Below are positions 48,633-61,300 of a stretch of DNA of 64,000 bases, in pieces (position 1 is the stretch's first letter; every line of letters begins with the position of its first letter). The notes beneath the pieces are model-generated. The model saw nothing but the letters and a program-made list of their open reading frames with translations, had not been told where the DNA came from and made no database searches. Made by a program: the position numbers and the translations under genes. This stretch comes from Membranipora membranacea. Its lineage: Eukaryota > Bryozoa > Gymnolaemata > Cheilostomatida > Membraniporidae. The stretch is from NCBI GenBank assembly GCA_914767715.1, contig OU612066.1, forward strand, positions 7,073,001 to 7,137,000, read 5' to 3'.

Positions 48633-49378
48633 TACACTGGTTGTGTTTCTTAATTTCAGCACACCTTCGAATTTCTACACATCCGTGTGAATTAGTTGAT
48701 GTGTGTAGGGTCAGAGCCAGTTCCGGAAGTCGACGCAGCAAGCCAAAATATGTTTCGAAAAGACAGTAACAGGTTTAGGATTATATCTTTGTTGAGCAAA
48801 ACTTTGACACTTAGAAAAGGAATGCTATTAATACAAAAGATACTGTATACCATGTAAATTATCTCCATATGTCTATGTACATATGTATATGATAATTATT
48901 TTGATCATGGTTTTGATATAGTATAGATCTGACATAATATGGAAGATAAAAGGTGATGTCATGAACTACTTGTAGTACAGTATTTTTTGGTTAATTGTTT
49001 GCTTGACGAATCAGGTAATATTTATGCTTAGATGCCATTTTCCAAAGTAAAAAAAAATTAATGAGTGAAAAATGCTAAAATAAATGCACATGCAGTTGTA
49101 AATCAGAGCAATACATAAAACCCAAGTTTACCATAAAAACATAAAATACAATCTCATAACATTTCAACTTAGTATGAGAATTAATACATTATGCTCTTGC
49201 ACGAACTCTGAGAATAAATGCATATATGTATATCTATGCAATGACATATAATTTTATATATAGCATTTTGAATATGAATGAATTATATATCCATATTAGG
49301 TATCCATGGAACAGAAAATGTCACAGAATTCGAAAGGGTGAAAAAGATCTTGCAAATAACTAGTTGTTTCGTGCGTTC

Positions 49379-52300
49379 TCACAACTTTTCAATCCTAGTT
49401 TCAGGTTCGCCAATGTACACTTCACTTTCAGTAGTAAACTTTCCATTTTCGCTGTAAGTAACAGCAGCACCATTTTTGTCACTTCTCGGACTGTCATTAT
49501 TTTCTGTCCCTCCATTTAGCTTCATAGACTCCATCTCCCCAAGCTCGTCACCATTCTCTTCATCGTGAACCTAAAACAAGATGGCGTCCGTACAGGAAAC
49601 TTGAAGGGTCAAGGAAACCTGTGTCGCTACGACTCCACACCAGAGAGCTTTCTTCTTGTTCTTGGGCACACAACATACAACTTTGCTATGATTGGGCTGA
49701 TAAGGCGAGGATCAACTGACTGTAACCTAGAGCCAGAGGCTGTTTCACATGTTCATGTGAACTACATATAGTATGGAACATGAAATTCACAATCACCGAA
49801 ACACGCTTAAAGGACATATTACTGATTTATATTGAAAAAGGAATAATAAGTCTTTCACATGACCCTGCTGTTGCTTACTCCTTGCTTACACGCTTGCTTG
49901 TTGCTTGAAAATATCAAAATATCAAAAAGGTTATCTAAATGCGTTGTATTGAAGGGGTTATCTTTTCTTTTCCCAAGGAAAAATAAATCCATCTTATCTG
50001 AAGCAGAGGCTGCAGACAGTGTCAGGTTCGCTAGTCAGTCTTTATAGCAAGAACAGTATCAATTATTTTAATTGACAGTGTTCTATATAGATGTATATCA
50101 GGTTGATGACTATAAATCAGTCCAAGTTATCCACAAAAAAGTGCAAAAGGTATAGACGGAAGCATCTATCAATATTTACCCTGTCATGTTCGACTCCACA
50201 CCAGAGAGCTTTCTTCTTGTTCTTCGGCACACAACATAACAACTTTGCTATGATTGGGCTGATAAGGCGAGGATCAACTTCTTTAGGGTTATTAGGACCT
50301 ATAAAAATACAGCATCAAATCAACATAATAATTCGGATGACATAATTTCGACAAATTGAAAATTAATTCATGAATTAATGGACTTTTCTGTGACACTTTC
50401 TTTTACAAGTGTTTTTAAAAGATTTAAAACCCCATAATAATATCCCTCAATAATATCTTTTAAACTTAATCCACGATAGATGTCAGCTTTTCTTATGTAC
50501 TTTTTTTTTCCTATGTTATATGTGAACAGCAGTTTATTAAACAACAAATTTCGCAACATACTTGCATGTGAGTGACTAACAAACCAATCAATCAATCAAA
50601 TATGAGTTACTTACCAGTTGCAAAGCTGACTATGAGACCTAATGTGACACAGGTTATAACTGCTACTACACTGTAGTACAGATAGGATATGGCATACCAT
50701 GTGGCAACAGGTGGTCTGCAAGTAAAGACAATACATTCATGCATGTAAATATATTATGTCATAGAAGAAAAAAACAATTGAGAAACTGGAGTTACAAGAT
50801 GGAAGATTTAGGCAGAAACTCTTAAAAATAAAATTCAAGACGATTAGTATGGGTATGGGTATTAGTTTGGGAGTACGCACATGCACATATACATGTACGT
50901 TGAGTGTAGTACATATGTAAGTCTATTTATCAATGCAGTATTGTTCATGGGTTCATCTGTTACTATCACACTCCTAAATGATACGCCCTCTTACAGTTAC
51001 CATAATTTGCTTCATCATTGATGATACGCAATAAAAACAGTCTCTCTCTTATTGAGAGAAGACATAAAAGGTTGTATTGTTCATTCTTACCGTGGCTCCA
51101 TTGTAGGTGCCATAGTTGTGTTGGCAAAGGATGTGGTGAGTAGAGTTGTGGCTAGGCTGGTCATGTTGTCCATATCCAGGCCACATCCTTCTACAGAGAA
51201 CTCCTTTTTTGGGTTGATGGGAGGAATAAAAAGGATCCCTCCTAATCCAACCCACAGTGTCATTGTCAGTGAACCAAATAGACCAACATAGGCGCCCTGG
51301 AAAACAAATATGGTATGAATCATCATCATCCCAACCAGAAGCCAGAAAGAAGGTTATCAGCCGGCTCAAGTTGCCAGTGCTGTGTGATCGCATTGTTCAG
51401 AGGAAAATTTCTTGTACCACTCCATGTAGCTCAACGCTCCAGTGAGGACAGCTCCAAATCCTCGCTTTTATAATAAAATATTTAAAATCACAAAATTATA
51501 ATAGAAATGTGAAATTGACGCTTTAACAAGACAGTGAGATTGGTTACTCTAATATGATGGTCAACCTGGTAGCCCTACTAAGGCTGGTATAAAAACAGAC
51601 ATAGGGCTCACCTTCCAGTTGGCCCAAGGGAAGAAAATTGCTAGTGTAAATAACCCAAGTAGAGGTCCACCAACGATACCAAACAGCGCTAGAGCTGCCT
51701 ACAATGAAGATACAGATAGTATCAGAACATATAGACACATAGTCATAGATCCCCTCACATATCATGTATATACTAAATATGTTGGTATTTATTTGTATGC
51801 ACAATGTACTGGTTTGTCAAGCTTGACAATATTGTTTCCAGACTGATAATATTATATCTGATCATAAAAATATGATATATTTAGCACAAAATCTGTGTTG
51901 TTATGACATGGTTTGTTGTTGTATGAAGCAACAAACTGCCATCCTGGATGCAAATATGAGCTGCTGGGGTTTGCAGGCCTGCTTATTTCGCCTTTGACCA
52001 TGGGCATAAATGTATGATACAGGCTTGCAAGCACCAGGAGCCCAAACAAGCAAAGCTTGTCAGGACAAGCTACGGATGTGATGATATAAGTTACCTGTAG
52101 GACTCCTCCGAGGAATGATGCAACATAAGATAGAGCGATGCAGAGTATCCCGAACGCAATCGCTGAAACAAAGTCATAATAATATTAGCAGGTTATGGGA
52201 GAATTTATCAAATAATCATACTGCTTTGTGAAAATCAGGTTTATACTGATTGCAAGTGCTGCTGTGAAAGTTTATAAGGGGAATTTGTTTTACTCCCATG

Positions 52301-55300
52301 CCTCGCACATCAAAAACCATTATCACAGTTGACATATATATATATGCGTGAATAAAACATCAGTTTTTCGAAATAAAATAAGGCACTGGTAAAAATGATA
52401 TTATGAAGGAGTAAGGATTGGATTGCGGCTTGAGTCTCTCTCTACAGACAGCTTACCGAGACACTTGACAGTGAGAGTGGCTGCCTTCTCCGATATGTCG
52501 GGTTTGATATAACTCTTGATAATGTCTTGTAAAGTAATCGCTGAGAGTGAGTTGAAGCCAGATGACAGGGTACTAAGAGCACCAGAAAAGATGGCCGCCA
52601 CAAATAGTCCAGGCACACCAGGATAATCTCCTAGCGTTTCCATTACAAATAATGGCACCAGCTACAAAACACAATGATATAGTATAGCATGTTAATTGCT
52701 GCAAATGATTAAAATATTGACATAGCATAGCCATACTGGTTAGAAAAAAATGATGACTCCATATTTATGAGATGGATGTTTCTGACAACATGTTTTTTGC
52801 TGTTATGGGCTCCAAATAAAAACAACTTTCTTGCGTATTTTGATATTAGGCACAGACAATCAACAATGTGTAAAGAGCATTGTATCTGTCACTGGGCAGG
52901 CCAAGGCAGTTACAGCTTGTCTATATGGTAACATTCTGACACTCATTTAGAGGTTCAGCCACTCCCAAGGGTTTCTTAAGTGATGTCTAGCAGTAATGCG
53001 ATAGACTCTTAATGAATCACTTTCCTAAAAACAATCAACAATTGCTGTGGCGGGCGGATGTGAGACAATTGACTTTTCAAGAGAGCATTATCGTCAATTA
53101 AAGAATCCAGTAAAATGTGTTTCCGAAATATAAACTAGATGTTTGATTCTTTCTTAAAGTTTGGGAAACTTTGCGAGTTTTGAGCGTAAAGTTTGTGAAA
53201 TTTTGTAAGTGTTGAGGGTATGCACGTGTTTCATACTTCATCAAGAGTTTAATTTTATGTGAAAATAACAATCATTTATTGAAATGCAACAACCAAAATC
53301 TGTTGCTTCTGCTATTAACATATTTACCAAGCTGATGACTTATCTGGAGAGTAATGAGTTACCTGATCAGCAGATTGCACCCTTTTGAGCGTGACAGGAT
53401 CACAGGTAGCATACTTAGCGTATATAACAAGTCCACATCCCACTGTCACTATAAGAAGGGCGATCAACCCTGGGATATTCAGATAAACTGCTCTACAATA
53501 TCAAACAAGGTAGTGGAATTATCACAAAGTGACAAAACTGTTCCCGTCCAAAAACTTACTCCTATGTAGAGTGTATTCTTCAGCAGATACTTGTCACATT
53601 ATCGTTACCATAATTATTTGGAGTAAGAATTACATTATAGCCATAAATTCTATAATGGAAACAACACCAAGCAGCTAAAATAAAAATAGTTAATAAACTT
53701 GGTGAGTCCATTTTGCTAGCTATTTTTTGTGGTGTGTTGAGGCAGGTATATCGTGTTGCAGTGTGAAAAAACCGTAGAGCATTGAAAGTGTCACGAGCCA
53801 AACAACGTAATTTTTGTGTTTTGACATATTTTGTGGTAAAGGATGCTTGAACTTAATCAAACAAAATAGAAGTGATCAACACAACAATAGAAATAGAGTA
53901 CTTTCAACCACATAGCCTCTGAACTAGGTACAGATAATCTCAAATTTATATATATTCCAATGCAATACACGAGAGTAGGTCCTGAAGTTCCCACAGGGGC
54001 TTTGATTTTTCAATGGAGTCAAGTTTTTGAAGAAGAAAACAACAAATAACTTTTGGGGTAGATGATTAGATGTAGTGGTTGAGTTGAGATATGACAAGGT
54101 TTATAAGGTGCCCTTCCTGTTGATTTTCAAGTGGAATGTAGTCAGTAACCACCAGAGTAAGGTGCCAACAACCATATCCTCCAAAATAACTAACCAGTAC
54201 TTGGTTAAACTCCAAAAAAATGAAACAGTGATTATTTGTTTTCATTTTGTTTTGCATTTTTCCCATCTTTTTACGTCAAAAAACAGAAGGTATTTAACAC
54301 AGAATGATTATTATTATGATATAGCTGCCATGACCTTCCATCTAACCCGATGACATCATGCCCCTAACAGGATCTTTCATCAGCATTGCCAACAGATTAT
54401 TGTGGGTGGCTTGAAAGAATTGCCAGTAAACTAATTGCAGGTTTGTTGACTGTGTTGTTCCTTTTTTCCGAAGTTCTATGGGTAAAATTAATGAAAAAGT
54501 TCAGAATAATGGTGGAAATTTGGTACTTGGCTCTATATTCTTGCTTGTTGGTTAAGCTATTCCCACAAACTCTACTTAATATCCAATTTATTGGAGAGCT
54601 GAGCTGACTGCCGCTTGTTTACAGTCAGATTAGTATGTAAGTAGAGTTGTGGTGCCCCGGTGCCTGCCGCCAGTTGTCAGTCCTGGTGACAGGCCCTATC
54701 TCACAGCCTAATATAAGATAAACACACAGCCGATAGTCTTCATAAGTCTCAGGGCTCTAGTCGAGATCCCATCCAAACTTCTTATGTCATGGTCTTGTAT
54801 TGGTCGCAAATACTTGAATGGGATCTATTTTTAGAAAAATACTTGACTAAATTAGAGCTAATTGCAGATATAAATAGATTGCGCTCACAGTTGTTTCACA
54901 TTTTCGTTCCGCACCAGCAGGGACAAGCAGCAAAAAGTCAGCTCTTACAAAGCATAGTGTCATAAAGCTTTTGAAGTTTGAACAATTTTGCAGAATATCA
55001 ACTACTTTGAAATATGGACAAGCAATGTTTATTAAAATGGTAAGTCTTGCACACAAATTCAGTAATTAAAAATAAAAATTTAAGTAGGCATCACTCAATT
55101 CATTCTCTTTCATTTTCATGCACCATTTCCGATGTAACTAAGAGAGCATTTATCATAATAGAGTAAAGAAGTCATTTTCTTGTTGCAATTTGCTTGATGG
55201 AGATATTTTGTTTCACAATAGATAGAAACATTTTTCTTTCATCATTTGCCCCGAGTAGATTTTGAATCTTGCTCTAATAATTCGCAAGCCTCTAGAAGTG

Positions 55301-58300
55301 GAAATTCGGTGTGCGGCAGCATTGCAGTGGCACACTGTCAGTCCATGAGTAGTGAGGAACTCTTTGTTGCAGACATAAACACAGTGTGGGTCTATAAATT
55401 TTCCATGAGATTAACCGTATTTTATTTTTGCTTCAGGATTACAGAGGTGATAATGGTAGTGTACATTATAAGCAAACACACAGATGCCAGGAGTATATCA
55501 TTTACACATCACAAGCTGCGAACTAAACGCCAAGCTCCACAAACTCCAACAGAAAACCTGGAAATTGATATTGACACTCAGTCAAAACAAGATCTGCGTC
55601 AATTACTACAAAACTACCAGCCGGATGATGATAATGTTGACCAGCTTATTAGTTCTATCTTATCGGAACTTTATACGTCTAATATAGAAATCACAGAAAA
55701 CGTCCGGCATCAGAAAGGCGTTTGGGGACCTATATCCATCACTCTTGAGAGTTATGTACTTATGGAACAAGCCAGAAGGAACACACAAAACTCAGACTCT
55801 TCGGCACAAGGCTCTCAATACCAAGATCTACTAGCCCAGTGGACTCAAGCTGGTTAATCAACTGTCCATTTGCTTAATTTTTTAAGAAACATTCCGAAAT
55901 ACTCAATAATTTATTTAATTATTTATAAAGTATAACCTACCGAAAAATTTTTGAATCTCTTATCATGAAGTCATGTAAACCTATAATTCCATACCCATAT
56001 TTATTATAACATATGATATGGTGATGTTTTGAACTAATGAAAACCAGATATGGCAACAGAGTGAAACTCAATTTTTTAGCTTGTATCATAAGATTGTACT
56101 TGATGAAACCTTTCTCACAGAAACACTTTTTGGTGTGATCAAAGAATAACAGAACTTATTGGTGTGATGACTTTTTTTACAGCTCACACACACCTTGCAT
56201 CAGACATGAATTCCCGCAGAAAATGGTGTGGTTTTTTTTATCATTTCATCGGAACATTGACGATCAGTCGAGTAAACATGGAAAATAAAACATCTAAATC
56301 TCCACCTTCCTCGGCATATTTCATTTTTTCGTTAACTCAGTTATGGTTGACACCCCTTCCCGACCACAGAGACGACTGTAGCTGTTGTAATGAGCTGTTT
56401 GGAATTATCAGTCCTTTTTAGCGAGGGAAGGCAACTTATTTATATCTTTAGTTTGATCGCCATGTAAATTTTGCGTCCCATGGGGTCTCCCATACCATTA
56501 TTGACAACTAAACCTTATAATTGGGCAATGCAAAATCGATACTTGCTCCCTTATCCCTCCTTACTGGCTAAAGATCAATAATAAAACACAACCCTAATGT
56601 TCACAACTTTAGTATAGAACATGATTGTCATATCTGCATGAAAACCTGACCCCACTTGTATCACAACTATATAAATAAGATAAGTGACTCACATCAAATG
56701 TTATTTGATGTAGTAGGCTAATATTTGTAGTTGAATGAAGATGATCTAACAGATATGCACTAGATAGAACTGCATTCTGGGAGTGATGTATTGCTGATCA
56801 TCCGCCCGTCTATGTGCCTTATACTATACTAGATAGGTTATGCGTTTAGGATATCTGTGGGTCCTGATCGTAATTTCTACCTAAAAATCTGCCTTGAGAC
56901 AAGCCCATCTCAGATCTAGGTATCTCTAGTCTAAGTGCTCAGACGGCTGCAGGTCGAAGTTTGTGGGTAATGCAACAAACTCGCACTTGCAGACGTCTGA
57001 ACGCTTAGACTAAGGTAGGTCACACCTATGATCCCAAACAGGGTCATTACCATGTTGAGGGGGGAAGCTAAGACGTCAATAACAATCTATTTTAACCCTA
57101 CATATGTTGCAAAGTGGGAATTGAAGACCTCCTTGAGAGATTGACACCATCATCATCATCATAATTATCAGATTATTTTTCCTTATTGAGATGAATGAGT
57201 CCTGGACTCGTCTCTAAATCCTTTACTTATTGATGAAATTATATATATTCAATATATTTTTCGATTCAGAGAATTTTAGCTGGGATAAGGCTGGAAAAGC
57301 CTTGCTCATTATAAGATTGAATGACACCTTGGATATCCCTAGAAGCTAACCTGATTATAAAAATCCTCAGCTTGGTGCATCGGCTTGAGAAAGCTCATTC
57401 TGGACTATCAAATTTAAGTTGTTTACAACTTTGAAAACATTAAGTTCATTGCTGGCAATGACTTCTTAATTTCATAAAACATGGTTTGATAACTCTTGAT
57501 TGTTTAATCACTGATTGACAAATCATTTTTCTGTCTAATGGCACATTGGCTGTCCTGTATGGTACAATTATCGTGAAGAAACTTTCAAAAATGAAAATTC
57601 TTTACAAAAGCATTATATATTTGATAGGGTTGCTTGCAATATTAAAATCTTTTTACTGGAATGAAACTTCAAATTCAATTTCTGTGGGTCTCAGATCTAT
57701 TCCTTTTAAATTGTAAGAAAATCTCAGAAATGAATGCCTGGGGAAGGATACTTTCTTATTTCTCTCTTTGTGGTAATAGCTCAATGACTATGTATGGTAG
57801 TCTATATTACTAGGAGCAAGTGGTTCTGTGACTTGAATGACACCTGTTTCAGTTGGCCTAGTTTCTTTTACAACCGATGGAGAAACATCAGGCTATTGTT
57901 TACCCATAGATGTTAATTATTTTCAATTCAATTTGAAAATATTTTGACATTTGACAACTTATGTCACCTGGCTATTTTTGCAGAATCCAAAAATAATACT
58001 AACAAGCTTCACTTCATGAGTTATACTGACTATAGCAGATAACTTACAGCTGGGCGTGCCAGAGAGTGGGTGTACTGAGCGCTCTCTGTACTTGTGCCTG
58101 GTTGACAGCGTATATCGCGAGCCATGTAAAGGTGGCTCCAACAAACAGCGTCCAAAACGTATGACGTACAGTAGGATCTGGGTCAAAGCTGAAACGTAAA
58201 CATAGTAACCGAAATTGTAAACAACATTCATCTGGCTGACCACAAGTGCAAAAATTCACATGAGTGCAAGGCTTACATTACATCTCATATAGTGAATATA

Positions 58301-61300
58301 CTGTTAGCGGATCATATTCTACAGGTCAACATTTGGCTCAGATATTCACTGTAAATTTACACTAGGATCAAATAAACAATGGATGCATCGATACAGGTAT
58401 TTCTGATAATTCCAGGAGGTACCTTTGTGAACATATATCTAGGAGTGTATTCATGGTGGGCGCCCAGAACCATGAAAACCCCCTGAAAAACTGCTAGCAA
58501 CTGTTGGGTTGCAAAAAGAATGTGTTATATATATATAAGTGAAAAGCGATGAAATCAACATTTTCCCCCATCATAATCTATGCTATCAATTAATTTGAAA
58601 GATATTCAGAAGATCTGCAGGGCGTAATTTTGAATTATTTTGAAAATTTACAAACCCTTCCCGCTTTTGACCCCAGAAATTTCAAATCTCAGACTTGAGC
58701 TCTTGAACAGCCAGCCTTAGGGCCATAGCCCATGGGCTCTCCCTATCAATACACTCCTAGATATATCTGTGCGCAGAGGTACTTACTATATAGAATTATC
58801 AGTAATACTGTGACTTGCACAAGATGTGTTACAGCCCTGGGTATATCTATATAACTTTATGAATATGAGATATGATCATAGACCAAACAGGTGTATTTAA
58901 TTGTCTCAAGTGGGCAGACAAACAGTACAGTCTTCCAGATTATCATAAAATACTGCGTTGTCACACACATGACGTTGGTCATGCTGTTTGCAGTGCAGAT
59001 TTGTATTACGTCTGCTTACTTGAATAGTTCAAGACGATCACCCTTCTTTGCTATTTCCCAGACATTTCCAAACCCTCCAGCATCGATGGAGCCTTTGATG
59101 ACTATAGATATCATACCAGCAAACATAATTATGATCTGAAGCAAATCTGTCCACATGACAGCCTTCATGCCTCCCTAAAAGCAAAAAATATTAATCGATA
59201 CGGCTAGGATGGCCTTAAGTTAGATCGTGTTCAGTGTGACCAGGCCAAAAATATCGTAGATTCTAACTCAGGTCTTGGAGGAAAAAGGTCCGTGGAATTT
59301 GGAGCGCATATAAAAAAGAGTAGACAAGGTCATGTTGTACAATGGATCAGCAGCTATAACCTACCACACCTATCCTTGTCACCTGGCTGGCTGGTGTTTG
59401 TTATCCCAAAACAAAACAAAGGTAACAGTGTGACAAGGCTAACTCACAGACCACACACAGATCGAACTAAGAAAAAGCTAATTTAACCAAGAAGTTAGGG
59501 TGACTAACTCGCTCGTTCCTTGATTTAACTAACAAGTTGAGTTAGTTGTCGATGAGAGAGGGCACAGTGACAAAGTAAAACTATAGGGCTTATGAACAGA
59601 ATCGCCGATGAGAAAAACGTGATCTCTAAATAAACTCACCAATGCAGTGTAGAAAGTGCAAACGATTCCCACAGATAGCACAGATATCCAAACATTTAAA
59701 CCAGTCACTGTAAAAGAAGGAAATAAATTAAAAAACGTTTGGACTCAACACTTTCCCCTTGTATTTTTGTGGTAGAGGGATCTCTCAAGAAAGCACAATG
59801 TTATTACCAACCATGACAGGTCTGCAACGGTTATAGTAATAAATGGATACATTAAAGCAGCTCTGTGGTTCTCAACAATAGACAATAGTGGTTACATCAA
59901 TGAACTCCCTCTTCATTGGTTACATCATGGCTGGCCATCAATCACTTTTGATAGCATAACAATAAGTTCACTTGACCTTTAAAGAGGAGCTTTGGGAAGG
60001 TGGTGACACAAAAATTTTGCTGTACCAAAATCTTCAAGATCCACACCAGAAGATTTAAATAGATACTCCTTACATAAGCTGGCATGATGTAATAGTTATT
60101 ACTATGGGTGTGGGGGATTGTCGACATCGCGTTTTGTTGACATGCCTATGTGTACAGAGTGGGACAAAAATATGCAATACAATCATGTCAGGTAAAATAA
60201 GATAAGTAAAATTTCTGAAATCATGAGGCAGGGGCGTAATATTCACTCACTAGTTAGTGAATATATCTGATCGCAAACTTTCAACTGGACCGACAATTTA
60301 TACCCTTAGGTGTCAGTCAAGTTCACATGGCAGTCGTTGATAATTGAATGACACTATCAGCAAACCTGGACCAGTAAGATCAATCCATGTCGAAATATTG
60401 GTTCAATATGTAGCTACATGCTAATGGCAATTATGCATGGAGTAAATCAGCACTTCTGATAAGAAAATGAAATCATACTTAAATGATTAAATTGCGTAAC
60501 GGGATTGGTCAAGATTCAACCAATTATATACTGCTATTTAGGACGAAATACAGGATATCTCCCTGATAAAGAAACTTAAGAAGAAAAGGTCATCAAATGA
60601 CATCAAGGAGTCATTCTAACTCCTTGATAACATGCACCAATAAACTATGCGAGATTCCTAAGCATGAAGTAGCAGAGTTTCCAATACAGTAGTAAAGTAT
60701 ACGGAAACATACCTTGATTAAGAGCCAGAGCTGGAGCATATAACACTATAGCCATATAAAATACCTGGGATAATAAAAGGAAAAACATCAACCAGAGTGA
60801 AAAATAGAGCCACCAAAGTATATTTTTTTAAGAATGTGTTTTCGTTGAAGACAAATCAAGCTCAGGAATGATGGAATGACACAAGTGGATATGTGAATTC
60901 AGCACAAGATTTAGGCCTACAGAATAACTGTTCCATTTTTATGCATCAGTGTCTCATAATAACAGTCAATAATGCTCTGCTAATCATTATTATACTGAGA
61001 TCAATGCTGCCAGCTCAACAAATACAACAAATTGGAACAAGGAAAAACTTAGTTTAAGTGCTCAAACGGTGCAAGATGCTGGTGGAGGCATTTCATTATC
61101 AACCACTTTCTCCCCTCCTGTTCTCATTGTCAGCACCAGTATAAAATATAATGTCAAGACTAAAGCAAACAAAACGCATTTGTTGGTCAATTGATAGCTT
61201 GGGGAACAAGACTTATTCAAAAATGAGAACTGCAAGCCACAGACAGCCCTGAAAATCACATTTTTGATTTAACCCCCAACAACTCCAAAGCCACAATATG

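Larger units (their letters stand above)
46235..49378. other. Intergenic region between ankyrin-SOCS and symporter genes
   Basis: No conserved gene was seen. It holds a CA microsatellite (47017-47043), a compact inverted repeat (47095-47220) and a TIR element of about 950 bases (47680-48632). The ankyrin-SOCS promoter should lie just above 46234. Confidence 0.5.

Noticed and set aside
49565-49771. Plus-strand open frame of 68 codons near the symporter 3' end
   Set aside because: Its content is the reverse strand of the duplicated symporter exon, so it is not an independent gene.
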